Shown here: piece by piece, positions 49,438-59,392 of the stretch | How the letters are laid out: every line of letters starts with the position of its first letter | How positions within the stretch are numbered: the stretch's first letter is position 1 | NCBI GenBank assembly: GCA_963555775.3 | Contig: CAUVWY020000009.1 | Coordinates: 186,001 to 250,000 of the forward strand | DNA: 64,000 nucleotides | Direction: 5' to 3' | From: JAJEDW01 sp963555775 | Lineage (GTDB): Bacteria; Acidobacteriota; Terriglobia; 20CM-2-55-15 | The notes under the pieces: generated by a model | The model's database searches: none | Told to the model about the DNA's origin: nothing | Seen by the model: the letters and a program-made list of their open reading frames with translations, nothing else | Made by a program: the position numbers and the translations under genes

Positions 49438-50625
49438 ATGAAGGTATCCGCCGACGAATGGATGTTCAGGCTCACGCTGGCGACGGCCGCGGCGACGCTG
49501 ATTTCGATTTCCGCCGCCCAGATTCTGCTGACGTTGTCTCTGGCCGCCTGGGCGATCCTTCGTCCGAGGGGCCCCCGATGGCCTGGATATACAGGGCCGC
49601 TGGCAGTGTTCATGCTGGCCACCCTCCTTTCTCTGGCAATGTCGCCCGATCCTTCCGTGGGCGCCGGCCCCGTCAAGAAATTCGTTCTTTTTTCAATGGG
49701 ACTGCTGGCCGCGACGTTCGTGACCACCGAATCGCGGCTGCGGCAGACGGTCAAGGTCCTGGTCATTGTGGCTTCGGTGGCAGCACTGGTGGGCTTGATC
49801 CAGTTCGGCTTTCAATATGCGGAATTCCGGACCACCGGGGATCTGGCGGACGATCCGATGGTCCTGGCGCGGGCCACCGGCTTCATGGGACATTGGATGA
49901 CTTTCGGGGGCGGGCAGATGCTGGTCTGGTCCGCCGCGCTTCCACTGCTGATGGCTCTGAAATTCGGAGCGTTCCGGATCGGGGCCGGGCTCATCGGGGT
50001 CGGGCTCATCTTCGGTTTTACCCGAAGCGTCTGGATCGGTGCGTTCGCGGCGGTGGCCGTCGCCGCGGCCTACCTTCCGTTCAGGCAGATCGGCCGGCTG
50101 CTGATTCCCGTCGTAATAGTCGCGATTCTGGCTTCGGGATTCATCGTCCGCCGCGTTTCGATGAGTTTTACGGAAGGGAACTTCGCTCCCGACACCGGCC
50201 GAATCGAAATGGCAGGCGTGGGCGTCCGGATGGTGCGGGATCACCCGTTCTTCGGAGTTGGCCCGGAGCGGGTCGTATCGGAGTTCGAAGCGTACTACCG
50301 CGGCGAGGACATCGACAACCTCTACATCGGCCATCTGCACAACAACTTTCTCCAGATCGCTGCCGAGCGTGGTTTGATCGGCCTGATCGCGTTCATCTGG
50401 TTGTTTCTTCGGATCGGGCTCGACATGATCCGCGGCGCTCGATCCACCGACCCCGTTCGGAAGTGGGCGTCGGTCGCGGCCCTTTCCCTGTCGACCGCCT
50501 TTCTGTCCGCCGGGCTTTTCGAGTACAACTTCGGCGATTCCGAAGTCCTGATGCTGTTTCTTTTTCTTGTGTCGATTCCATATGGAATCATGGCCCGGGA
50601 ACCGCACGATCATGACGCCGGATGA
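49438..50625 (+). CDS. O-antigen ligase/polymerase family (Wzy/WaaL) protein
   Basis: 395 residues with about ten transmembrane helices. PF04932 features: the large periplasmic loop (about 225-310) with GRIEMAGVGVRMVRDHPFFGVGP and the conserved HLHNNFLQIAAERGLIGLIAF. Function is polymerising or ligating surface glycan; no other glycan genes are nearby. The end overlaps the amidase start by 14 bp. Confidence 0.85.
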   Translation: MKVSADEWMFRLTLATAAATLISISAAQILLTLSLAAWAILRPRGPRWPGYTGPLAVFMLATLLSLAMSPDPSVGAGPVKKFVLFSMGLLAATFVTTESRLRQTVKVLVIVASVAALVGLIQFGFQYAEFRTTGDLADDPMVLARATGFMGHWMTFGGGQMLVWSAALPLLMALKFGAFRIGAGLIGVGLIFGFTRSVWIGAFAAVAVAAAYLPFRQIGRLLIPVVIVAILASGFIVRRVSMSFTEGNFAPDTGRIEMAGVGVRMVRDHPFFGVGPERVVSEFEAYYRGEDIDNLYIGHLHNNFLQIAAERGLIGLIAFIWLFLRIGLDMIRGARSTDPVRKWASVAALSLSTAFLSAGLFEYNFGDSEVLMLFLFLVSIPYGIMAREPHDHDAG

Positions 50626-52024
50626 GTTGAAGGCCCTGACCCTGGCTTCGGCCGCCCGGCGGCTCCGGGACGGAAGTCTGTCGTCGGTGGAACTGACGCG
50701 GAGCGTCTTGGAACGTATCGCCGAGTTGAATCCGAAGACGAACGCGTTCATTGCGGTGACATCCGATCGGGCGCTCGCCGAGGCCGAAAGGGCCGACAGG
50801 GCGATCGAGTCCGGTCAGAGGGTTGGTCTCTTGCACGGCGTACCGCTGTCGATCAAGGATCTGATCGACACGGCGGGCATTCCCACGACCGCGGCCTCCC
50901 GCGTATTTGCGGATCGCATTCCCGCGGACGATGCGTTCGTGGTTCGTCGGCTGGCCCAGGCTGGTGCCGTAATGGTCGGCAAGACGAACCTGCACGAATT
51001 CGCGTTCGGAGTGACCAACGTGAACCCTCACTACGGACCCGCTCGAAACCCCTGGAATCTCGCGCGGATGTCTGGCGGTTCCAGCGGCGGTTCCGCCGTA
51101 TCGGTCGCCCTGTCGATGGCCTTGGGATCCCTGGGTTCGGACACCGGCGGTTCGATTAGAATTCCGTCCGCGCTTTGTGGCACGGTTGGCCTGAAGCCGA
51201 CGTACGGGCGCGTGAGCCTCAATGGCGTGATTCCACTGTCGCCAACCCTCGATCACGTGGGGCCGATCGCGCGGACAGTCGAAGACGCGGCAATCATGTT
51301 GGAAGCGATCGCCGGTTTCGATGCCCGCGATCCATGCTCGGTCGATGTGCCGGCTCGCCCTTATTCGCGGGAACTGGAAGGCGGGGTGGACGGTCTGCGT
51401 TTGGGCGTTCCCCGAAAACCGTTTTTCGAGAGGCTCGAATCCGGAGTCCGCCGCGCGGTGGAAGAAGCCCTGACCGTTCTGGAACGTTTGGGCGCGAAGC
51501 CTATCGAAATCGAGTTTGCCGATACTGCGGGTCACGAAGAAATCTTCAGGAACATCGCGACACCGGAAGTATACGATTACCATGCAAAGTATCTCGAAAC
51601 CGGCCCCGAACTGTACGGCGCCGACGTCCGCGGGCGGATACAACCGGGGCGGGATATGCCGGCTGTGGATTACGTCAACGCCGAGCGTGACCGTGTGGCC
51701 CTGAAATCGGCCGTCGCCGCGGTGTTCGAAGACGTCGATCTTCTCGTGCTGCCCGCGTTGCCGATTACAGCGCCGCTCATCGAACAGTCGGCAATCGATT
51801 GGGGCGATGAATCCGAACCGGTGCTTCGAGCCCTGACGAGGACAACGAGGCTTGCGAATTTGACCGGTCTTCCCGCCATTTCCCTGCCGTGCGGGTTTTC
51901 GGATTCAAATCTGCCCATCGGCCTTCAGATGATCGGGCGCGGGTTTGACGAATCGACGGTCTTGCGGGCCGCGTACGCCTATGAACAGACGGCCGGTTGG
52001 TACACGAGGCGTCCACCGCTGTAA
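50612..52024 (+). CDS. Amidase-signature hydrolase (GatA-like)
   Basis: 470 residues from ATG 50612. Amidase signature with the Ser-cisSer-Lys triad: Lys in PLSIKDLIDTAG, cis-Ser in SGGSSGGSAVSVAL, nucleophile Ser in GSDTGGSIRIP. Resembles both GatA and general amidases. gatB and gatC do not neighbour it, so a stand-alone amidase is more likely. It overlaps the upstream ligase gene and lies 33 bp before the biotin carboxylase. Confidence 0.85.
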   Translation: MTPDELKALTLASAARRLRDGSLSSVELTRSVLERIAELNPKTNAFIAVTSDRALAEAERADRAIESGQRVGLLHGVPLSIKDLIDTAGIPTTAASRVFADRIPADDAFVVRRLAQAGAVMVGKTNLHEFAFGVTNVNPHYGPARNPWNLARMSGGSSGGSAVSVALSMALGSLGSDTGGSIRIPSALCGTVGLKPTYGRVSLNGVIPLSPTLDHVGPIARTVEDAAIMLEAIAGFDARDPCSVDVPARPYSRELEGGVDGLRLGVPRKPFFERLESGVRRAVEEALTVLERLGAKPIEIEFADTAGHEEIFRNIATPEVYDYHAKYLETGPELYGADVRGRIQPGRDMPAVDYVNAERDRVALKSAVAAVFEDVDLLVLPALPITAPLIEQSAIDWGDESEPVLRALTRTTRLANLTGLPAISLPCGFSDSNLPIGLQMIGRGFDESTVLRAAYAYEQTAGWYTRRPPL

Positions 52025-52057
52025 ATGGGCATCGGGTAGGGAACAAGCGAATCGACC

Positions 52058-53572
52058 ATGCCGCTTTTCGACAAGATTCTCATCGCCAACCGCGGCGAGA
52101 TTGCCGTTCGGGTGATCCGGGCCTGCCGGGACCTTGGCATCCAAACGGTTGCCGTTTTCTCCGAGGCCGATATCGGTGCGCTTCATGTCCGTATGGCGGA
52201 TGAAGCTTACGCGATCGGTCCGGCCCCGGCCTCGGAGTCTTACCTCGTTATCGACAAGATTCTGGATGTGGCTGCACGGTCGAAAGCCGCCGCGATCCAC
52301 CCGGGCTATGGATTCCTTGCTGAGAATGCCGAATTTGCTCGCGCCGTCGAATCGTCTGGACGAACGTTCATCGGTCCGTCCGCGGATTCCATTGCCCTGA
52401 TGGGTTCGAAGATCGAAGCGAGGCGCGCGATTTCGAGCCATGGCGTCCCGATGGTTCCCGGGACGACGGACCCGTTGGAAACCGATGAGGAAGCCCTGGA
52501 AGCAGCCAACGGGATCGGTTATCCCGTCATGCTGAAGGCGTCGGCTGGAGGTGGCGGCAAGGGGCTGCGAAACGTCCGGTCCGAGGCGGCGATGGCCGGT
52601 GCGTTGCGTGCCACGCGCTCCGAGGCGAAGGCGGCTTTTGGAGATGATGCGGTATATGTCGAAAAGCTGCTGCAACATCCCCGCCACATCGAGATTCAGA
52701 TCCTTGCCGATCGCCTGGGCCATGCCATCCATTTGGGTGAACGGGAGTGCACGATACAGCGGCGGCATCAGAAGGTGATTGAGGAGTGCCCTTCGCCCGT
52801 CGTGGATTCCGATTTGCGCGAGCGTATGGGGGAGGCCGCGCTTCGAGTCGTTCGAGCGGCGGCGTACCACAACGCCGGCACGGTGGAGTTTCTGGTCGAT
52901 GGCGAACGAAACTTCTATTTTCTCGAAATGAATACCCGACTGCAGGTGGAGCATCCGGTGACCGAGGCCGTGACCGGGGTGGACCTGGTTCGGGAACAGA
53001 TCCGTATCGCTTGCGGGGAACCGCTCGGTCTCGCTCAGCCCGACGTGAAGATGCGGGGGTCCGCGATCGAGTGCCGTGTTTACGCCGAAGACCCCGACAA
53101 CGGTTTCTTTCCTTCGCCGGGGCGAATCTCGTCGCTTCGTACCCCCTCCGGTCCGGGTATCCGCGACGACAGCGGTGTTTACGAAGGTTGGACGGTCCCC
53201 ATCGAGTACGACCCTCTCATCTCGAAGCTCATCGCCTGGGCGCCGACGCGGCCCGAGGCGATCGATCGCATGCGGCGTGCACTTGGCGAATACCGGATCG
53301 CGGGTATTCGAACCAACCTCGCATTCTTTTCGGAAGTTCTGGAGCATCCCGATTTCGTTCGGGGCGACTTCGATACGGGATTCATCGATCGATGGCTCGA
53401 GGACCGGCCGTCACTGGGTGGGATGACGGTCGAGGCGCGCGACCTCGCGTTGATCGTGGCCGCGATTTCCGAAGCGCGCCACGGCGACCGGTTCGACAAG
53501 GCGCCGGTTGCGTCGAACCGGTGGAAAATGGCCGGCCGTGAACGGCAGCTTCGGCGGGAACCCAGGCGATGA
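52058..53572 (+). CDS. Biotin carboxylase subunit of an acyl-CoA carboxylase
   Basis: 504 residues. Biotin-carboxylase N-domain (LFDKILIANRGEIAVRVIRACRDLGI), ATP-grasp with KASAGGGGKGLRNV and FYFLEMNTRLQVEHPVTE, and the C-domain (GSAIECRVYAEDPDNGFFPSPG). The extra C-terminal 50 residues are like those of methylcrotonyl/propionyl-CoA carboxylase alpha chains. It is followed at ATGA by its separate carrier protein. The carboxyltransferase is not in the window. Confidence 0.92.
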   Translation: MPLFDKILIANRGEIAVRVIRACRDLGIQTVAVFSEADIGALHVRMADEAYAIGPAPASESYLVIDKILDVAARSKAAAIHPGYGFLAENAEFARAVESSGRTFIGPSADSIALMGSKIEARRAISSHGVPMVPGTTDPLETDEEALEAANGIGYPVMLKASAGGGGKGLRNVRSEAAMAGALRATRSEAKAAFGDDAVYVEKLLQHPRHIEIQILADRLGHAIHLGERECTIQRRHQKVIEECPSPVVDSDLRERMGEAALRVVRAAAYHNAGTVEFLVDGERNFYFLEMNTRLQVEHPVTEAVTGVDLVREQIRIACGEPLGLAQPDVKMRGSAIECRVYAEDPDNGFFPSPGRISSLRTPSGPGIRDDSGVYEGWTVPIEYDPLISKLIAWAPTRPEAIDRMRRALGEYRIAGIRTNLAFFSEVLEHPDFVRGDFDTGFIDRWLEDRPSLGGMTVEARDLALIVAAISEARHGDRFDKAPVASNRWKMAGRERQLRREPRR

Positions 53573-54078
53573 AGTATACGGCGCTGGCTGGGGACGAGAG
53601 GATCGAGATCGACCTCCAATCGCACTCTCTCGACGACGTGCGTGCGACGGTCGAGGGCCGCAGCTACCGCTTCCGGCTTCGCGAAGTCGAGCCTCAGGTG
53701 TTCTGGGTCGAACGCGATGGAGTTTCCATTGAGCTTCAGGTTGCGACAGTGGATGACCGATACGAGGTTCGAATGGGCCGGCATCGGCTGAGCTTCGAGT
53801 TTCTCGACCATCGCGCGATCCTTGCCCGCGGCCCGAAGCGGGCGAAGAGTGGACGTAACGTGATTCGAGCCGCGATGCCGGGAAAGGTCGTCCGGATCAT
53901 GGTTGCCGAAGGCGCCGGCGTCGAGGGCGATGAGGGCCTCCTTGTCCTTGAAGCGATGAAGATGCAGAACGAGGTCCGGGCCGCCGGGCCGGGGCGGGTG
54001 GAACGCATTGCCGTCTCGGAAGGCCAGGCGGTCAATGCGGGAGACTTGTTGGTCGTGCTCGACGGGGACTCTGACTGA
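53569..54078 (+). CDS. Biotin carboxyl carrier protein
   Basis: 169 residues. An N-terminal beta region (MCC-alpha BT-like, about 1-80), then the biotinyl domain with the biotin lysine in LVLEAMKMQNEV near residue 127 and the turn AAMPGKVVRIMVAEG. Start ATG overlaps the carboxylase stop (ATGA). Part of the same carboxylase as 52058-53572. Confidence 0.92.
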   Translation: MKYTALAGDERIEIDLQSHSLDDVRATVEGRSYRFRLREVEPQVFWVERDGVSIELQVATVDDRYEVRMGRHRLSFEFLDHRAILARGPKRAKSGRNVIRAAMPGKVVRIMVAEGAGVEGDEGLLVLEAMKMQNEVRAAGPGRVERIAVSEGQAVNAGDLLVVLDGDSD

Positions 54079-54105
54079 CGCACGCAACTCCGTGAGAAAG
54101 GCGGG

Positions 54106-54205
54106 CTAATCACGCAATAGAGACATGGGATCCGCGCGACTGCTTCGAATGGCGGGAAACAAGGCGGCTGACAAGGAGATCAGTGTGATGTATACAACGG
54201 CAAGG
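54106..54205 (-). pseudogene. ADOP permease C-terminal stub (duplicate)
   Basis: Encodes LAVVYITLISLSAALFPAIRSSRADPMSLLRD, identical but for one residue to the end of the permease at 55241-57630. It is the end of the left unit of a duplication and has no upstream part. Confidence 0.8.
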
Positions 54206-54282
54206 TTGGGCGTCAGATGGACATTCTCATATCGACAATTCGAACAGCCGGTGAAAGCTGAACACCAAGCCATCCCGCGGCC

Positions 54283-54630
54283 ATGAGACATATAGGGATC
54301 GATCGGGACGACCGCCAGGGTGCCTCCGCCAGGGACGGCCGCGGCTTTCTGAAATCGTTCGTTGTCGGGGGGGTGACGGGCCTGGCGTGGATGTGGCTCG
54401 GCCCGTATCTTGGTCTTGACGAGCTAAGCATTGCTGTTCAGAGTGCGATAGTTGCAGCGGTTGGGATGGTCGGCTGGTTACTCGACCGTGAACGACAGTC
54501 CAGGATTGTCGACGCGGGTCAAGATCCTCCGACGACGACGGCCGACGTTCTCAAGCAACTGGAAGAACCCAGAGGGCTGTTCGAAAGGATTTCGCGCGCG
54601 ATACGCTTGAGAGAGTCTGATCATAATTGA
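54283..54630 (+). CDS. Small membrane protein between the duplicate units
   Basis: 115 residues. A charged start, one or two hydrophobic segments (FLKSFVVGGVTGLAWMWLGPYLGL and IAVQSAIVAAVGMVGWLL), then a basic tail. Not recognised. It lies in unique DNA (54207-54680) between two copies of the acc-permease segment. Confidence 0.5.
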   Translation: MRHIGIDRDDRQGASARDGRGFLKSFVVGGVTGLAWMWLGPYLGLDELSIAVQSAIVAAVGMVGWLLDRERQSRIVDAGQDPPTTTADVLKQLEEPRGLFERISRAIRLRESDHN

Positions 54631-54680
54631 CCGGCTACGCCGTGCCATAACCGGTTTCGCCATCGGCGTGCACGTGCGGT

Positions 54681-55213
54681 CGGAAATCCTGGAGCATCCC
54701 GATTTCGTTCGGGGCAATTTCGATAAGGGATTCATCGATCGGTGGCTCAAGGACCGCTTGCCCACGGGCGGGATGACGGTCGAGGCGCGCTCTTGCGTTG
54801 ATCGTGGCGGCGGTTTCCGAAGCGCGCCGCGATCATCGGTTCGACAATGCGCCGGTTGGGGCCAGCCGGTGGAAAATGGCCGGCCGGAAACGGCAGCTTC
54901 GGCGGGAACCCAGGCGACGAAGTATACGGCGCTGGCTGGGAACGAGAGGATCGAGATCGAGGTCCAATCGCAGACACTCGAAGACGTGCGCGCGACGATT
55001 GAGGGCCGTAGCTACCGCGTCCGGCTTCGCGAAGTCGAGCCCCAGGTGTTCTGGGTCGAACGCGATGACGGCCTACTTGCCCTCGAAGCGATGAAGATGC
55101 AGAACGAGATCCGGGCCGCCGGTCCGGGGCAGGTGGAACGCATTGCCGTTTCGGAAGGTCAGGCGGTCAATGCGGGAGACCTGTTGGTCGTGCTGGATGG
55201 GGGGTCTGACTGA
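54681..55213 (+). pseudogene. Decayed duplicate of carboxylase end and carrier protein
   Basis: Matches 53333-54078. The carboxylase tail is shifted by a 2-bp loss near 54790. The carrier protein ATG has become ACG (54919). An in-frame 213-bp loss between two GCGATG copies (53714-53719 and 53927-53932 in the parent) removes the linker and the first half of the biotinyl fold. EAMKM and the end remain. One continuous frame of about 181 codons results, but folding is doubtful. Confidence 0.85.
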
Positions 55214-55240
55214 CGCACGCAACTCCGTGAGAAAGGCGGG

Positions 55241-57630
55241 CTAATCGCGCAATAGAGACATGGGATCAGCGCGACTGCTTCGAATGGCCGGAAACAAGGC
55301 GGCTGCCAAGGAGATCAGTGTGATGTATACGACGGCAAGGGCCAACGTCGGGAGGTCACGCGGCGACACACCATAGAGGAAACTCGATAGGCTCTCTGTA
55401 ACGGTCAAAGCAACGAGAATGCCGAGAACGACCCCGACTCCGCCCCAGCGGAGCGCGAGTCGCAAGACGATTCCGACGATATCCCTTCTGGTGGCGCCCA
55501 GTGCTATTCGAAAGCCCATTTCATCCTTCCTTTGGGCCAGAATGAAAGACAAGGCGGAATACAATCCAATTCCTGCCAATAGCGTGCCAACAAACGCCAC
55601 CGCACTCAGAAGTGTGGCACTGAAGCGTTGGGGAGAAGACGATCGCCTCACGAGGTTCGCGACTGTCTCGATGACCACCGGCATTGTCGCGTCAAACTCC
55701 GAGAAACGGTCTCGAATCAGGTCCGCGGCGCGGTTCGTCGGCAGCTCCGTACGAACCAGGAAATTCGCTTGCCGATAGAACGAAGGTATGCCGGGGGGAA
55801 CAATCGCCGTATCTGGAGCCATCCGCAGCAGATAGTATTCCGGGTCTGTCGGCACGTGGATACCTCGATTCTTCACGTCACCCGCAACTCCCACTACCGT
55901 ATAGTCCGGGCCAGAAGGCGTTAGTCCAATACGCTCACCGACCGGATCGTTTCCGAATAGCCGACGAGCGGCCAACTCACTGAGAACCACGAGTCTTTGA
56001 TTCGTCCGCCGGTCATCTTCCCGAAAGTAGCGACCCGCCGCGAGGGGAATACGGAGGGTTTCAAAGTAACCGATGGAAACATACTTCCATACCTCCTGAC
56101 CGTTACTGCGCATCTCTCCGTCTGGCGGCACCGAGTCAGTGACCGCAACGACATCAAACCCCGGCACCGCAGCCAGGCTTCGCTCCAACGTGTCCAACGC
56201 GGCTACCGCATCTGTGGGTTCCTGATATCGGTCCGGTCGTAGTGATATGCTGGCGACAATCACCCCGTCGGCCATCATCCCCGAAGGCTCACTGAGCACG
56301 TTCCAATAGCTTCGGACGCACAATAGAGCGGCAGAAACCAGTACGACACAGAGCCCTATTTGCAGCACGACCAACCCACCCTGCGCCGCCCCGATTGCTT
56401 CGCACTTGCGGCAGTGTTGGACGGCCTCCAGAAACAGGCGGCGCCCGGCAGAAGCGCTACTCCCAACGCACAGCCAAGGGAAAGCACGGCCACGAAGGCG
56501 GCAACTCGATAGTCGATATACGCCTGGTCGAGCCTGGGAATCCCACTCGGCGCAACCGCTTTCGCCAACGTGACAGCTCCGTGGCCCACGAAAAGTCCGA
56601 CTGTTCCCCCGACGATCCAAAGCCCGGAACTCTCTACCAAAGACTATCGAATCAGTCTCCATTCGCTGGCGCCGATCGCGCCAAGTAAGAAACGCTCACG
56701 CAACCGACCCGTTCCGCGAACCAGCAATAGATTGGATACATTCGCACAAGCGATCATGACGATTGCGAGAAGTGACAAGAACAGGATCCAGCCCAGAGTT
56801 CCGGCGTTTCCAAGCTGCCGCTGCCTTATTGGCCTGAACACCACGGTCGCTCCGGACAGCGCCCCCGTCGGAACACCAGCCAGCCACTCATCCGTTCGTT
56901 CGGCCAGTTCGTCCCTCGCCTGAGCGACACCGACGCCTTCACGTATGCGGGCAAAGACCCTCAGCGGAGGATTCGGGCCGGTAAACATGGAACGGAGCTG
57001 GTTCGCGTCGTAGCCTTGAGGCACCAACACGTCAGCGCGCTCCAGCGTTGGAAGCTCGAAATCCTCGGGCAAGACTCCGATGATCTGGCGCGTCCGACCA
57101 TCGATCTGAATCGACTCCTCCAAGACATCACTCGATGCGCCGAATCGCGACCGCCAGATCCCGTTTGATATGAGCACCACATCCGCACCGCCCTGTCGAT
57201 CTTCATCAATCGAAAAGTTGCGTCCGATGATGGGGTTCATACCCAACGTCGACAGGAAATTGAATTCAACGCGCGCACAGAATATCCGGCTGGGCGCGTC
57301 ACCCGTAATGTCGCATGGAGGTGCTCCGGAGAACGAAGTAAAGGCGTCGAAGCTGTTGGCGGTACTCCTTACCGATTCGTAAAGGGCGCCAAATAAGAAC
57401 TCTTGACGAACTGTGGGATGGAGGATGCCAACGGAAACGAGTCGGTCCGCGTTTGCATATGGGAGTTCCCTGAAGATCAGCCTGTCAACGACCGTAAACA
57501 CAGCCGTGACTGCACCAACCGCCAAGGCGATCGCGACGACTCCATTAATCCAAATTGACGGAGATCGGGCGAGACTACGCAGTGAATATCGAAGATCGTG
57601 AACGAGCGTAATCAGCAAGAAAGTCCCCAA
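55241..57630 (-). pseudogene. ADOP-type MacB/FtsX permease, broken
   Basis: About 790 residues when joined. N-terminal half: DLRYSLRSLARSPSIW, the first transmembrane helix, a MacB_PCD periplasmic domain (PIIGRNFSIDED, LISNGIWRSRFG), FtsX helices (LFLSLLAIVMIACANVSNLLLVRG). The second half repeats the plan (VVLQIGLCVVLVSAALL, QRLVVLSELAARRLFGND, LAQRKDEMGFRIALGA). A TAG at 56644-56646 interrupts the frame after WRLIR, and a frameshift follows at about 56440. This is the family described as acidobacterial duplicated orphan permeases. Confidence 0.85.
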
Positions 57631-57762
57631 AGTCCCCCCGGTATTTTTCCATTCATCAACTCCAGGGGTTATCGTTTTCGATTGTTGTGCCGATCAGGGT
57701 GCCGGGATGTTCGGCGATGGACTAGAACTTGGTGTGGTCGAGGGTATCTAGCCGGTTTCTGG

Positions 57763-58794
57763 TCAATACGTTCGATCCAGAATCCGCTGTGCGAAGAAGT
57801 TTTGAATCGCCGCTTCGTCGCGTGCTGTTTCATAGAACGCGCCGCGCAGTAGTTGATCTCTACGGTTGAAGATGATCTGCCGGATATCGGACTCGACCCG
57901 GGGGTCGCTCAGATCCTTCTGTCCTCCCGGATCCATGTCGATCAGCTTGAGGATGTGGAATCCAAACCGGGTTTCGACCGGGTTTGGATACGTTTCTCCC
58001 ACCCGCATATTCAGAACCGTCTGGGCAAGCGCCGGGTCCACCCCCGCGATGGCGTCGAGAGGTTGGAAACCAATCTCGCCATTGGTGGCCACCGACGAGG
58101 GATCTTCGGAATATCGCCGCGCCATCGTGCCGAAATCCTGACCTCCCTGGATCTGACGCAGCAACCTCGTGGCTTTGTCGCGGGCTTCATCAACCGTCGT
58201 CGCATCGTCGCCTTCCAGGTTATTGATGTCCGCGTCGGCAACCGGCGTAATCAGAATGTGCGAGATCAGGAATGCTTCCGGAAAATTGAAGCTTGCCATG
58301 TTCCGCTCAAAGAATTCCTCGATATCGGCGTCGGAGACGGAGATCTTCGACGTAATCTCCATATTGACCAGTTTTTCGATCGTCAGCGCGGTTCGTAACT
58401 CTTCCCGCATACCGTCGGTTGTCAGTTGCTGCGCGTCGAGCATCTCCTGGAAGCGCTCGGCGGAGTATTGAGACTTGTACTCGTTGAACCGGACATCCAC
58501 TTCGGCGTCGGTGGCGGTCAATCCCCGCTCCTGGGCCATTTGCATCATGATCTCGTTCGTCACGATCTCGGTCAGAAGCTGGAGCTTCAGGTCGTCGGCT
58601 TCCTCGTCGTCGGGCACCGGATCCACTCCCAGGATGTTGGACATGTAGGCTTCATCGAGTTCCTCTGCCGTGATATCCACACCGTTGACCCGAGCCACGA
58701 CGCTCAAGGGCGCGTTTGTTGTGGTGCCGCAGGCAGCGATGAAAAGTAGCCCTGTTGCCGCGACGGCCAACCTGAATGAGTGGGAGCGTTTCAC
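57763..58794 (-). CDS. PpiC-type peptidyl-prolyl isomerase lipoprotein
   Basis: About 343 residues from GTG 58794 (AGGAG upstream; an ATG at 58893 gives an unlikely long leader). Lipobox LLFIAACG. SurA-N-like domain (VVARVNGVDITAEELDEAYM to about 150), then a rotamase domain (AFLISHILITPVADAD, ATRLLRQIQGGQDFGTMARRYSEDPSS, GEIGFQPLD, TRFGFHILKLIDM). A periplasmic chaperone for outer-membrane proteins, in keeping with the Omp85 locus next to it. Confidence 0.88.
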   Translation of the reverse strand: MKRSHSFRLAVAATGLLFIAACGTTTNAPLSVVARVNGVDITAEELDEAYMSNILGVDPVPDDEEADDLKLQLLTEIVTNEIMMQMAQERGLTATDAEVDVRFNEYKSQYSAERFQEMLDAQQLTTDGMREELRTALTIEKLVNMEITSKISVSDADIEEFFERNMASFNFPEAFLISHILITPVADADINNLEGDDATTVDEARDKATRLLRQIQGGQDFGTMARRYSEDPSSVATNGEIGFQPLDAIAGVDPALAQTVLNMRVGETYPNPVETRFGFHILKLIDMDPGGQKDLSDPRVESDIRQIIFNRRDQLLRGAFYETARDEAAIQNFFAQRILDRTY

Positions 58795-59114
58795 CGGTCG
58801 TTTCACTCCTGGGAAGCAGCAGCCCGGCCAGTTTTCCGAAGCCTTTCTGGGATTTGCCGGGACAGGCCAGTATTCTAGCATCCTGTACCACACCAGGGAA
58901 TCTGAACCAATTCCGGTTGCGGAATTCTCCGTTTTGTCAATAATCGGCGCCGACCGATCCGTTGCGGGAGACGGGTCATACTCGAGTGTGGAACGCTGCG
59001 GCGTTCTGCGACGGGCCTCCGGCGCCTGCCAGTCTGATATAATCTATCGGTTTCAGCCTGTGGCGGGATCGTCGCCGTGGACGGGCGGTCCGAAATGTGA
59101 AGGAGTTCTCGATA

Positions 59115-59306
59115 ATGGCAAAGCGATGTGAGATCTGCGGAAAAGGGCCGATGTTCGGACATCGGATCAGCCACGCCCACAACCTGACGAACCGCCGGTG
59201 GAATCCCAACCTGCAGCGCGTTCGTGTCGTGGACGGAAAGACGCCCAGGCGAATGCGGGTGTGTACAAGTTGCATTCGCAACGGCAAAATCGTCAAGCCG
59301 GGGTAA
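59115..59306 (+). CDS. rpmB: Ribosomal protein bL28
   Basis: 63 residues from ATG 59115 with AAGGAG upstream. MAKRCEICGKGPMFG, SHAHNLTNRRWNPNLQRV, and the C-terminal CTSCIRNGKIVKPG. The Cys pairs (CEIC and CTSC) are the zinc-binding form of L28. It is followed by a strong terminator. Confidence 0.95.
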   Translation: MAKRCEICGKGPMFGHRISHAHNLTNRRWNPNLQRVRVVDGKTPRRMRVCTSCIRNGKIVKPG

Positions 59307-59345
59307 ACCCCCGATCCGGTCCGGTCCTGTTCCGACTCAGTTCAT

Positions 59346-59368
59346 AGCCCTGTTCGCAGGGCTTTTTG
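59346..59368 (+). terminator. Rho-independent terminator after rpmB
   Basis: agccctg-ttcg-cagggct followed by five T: a perfect 7-bp stem with a UUCG tetraloop. Confidence 0.88.
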
Positions 59369-59392
59369 TATTCCCGGTAGTCCAATATATCC

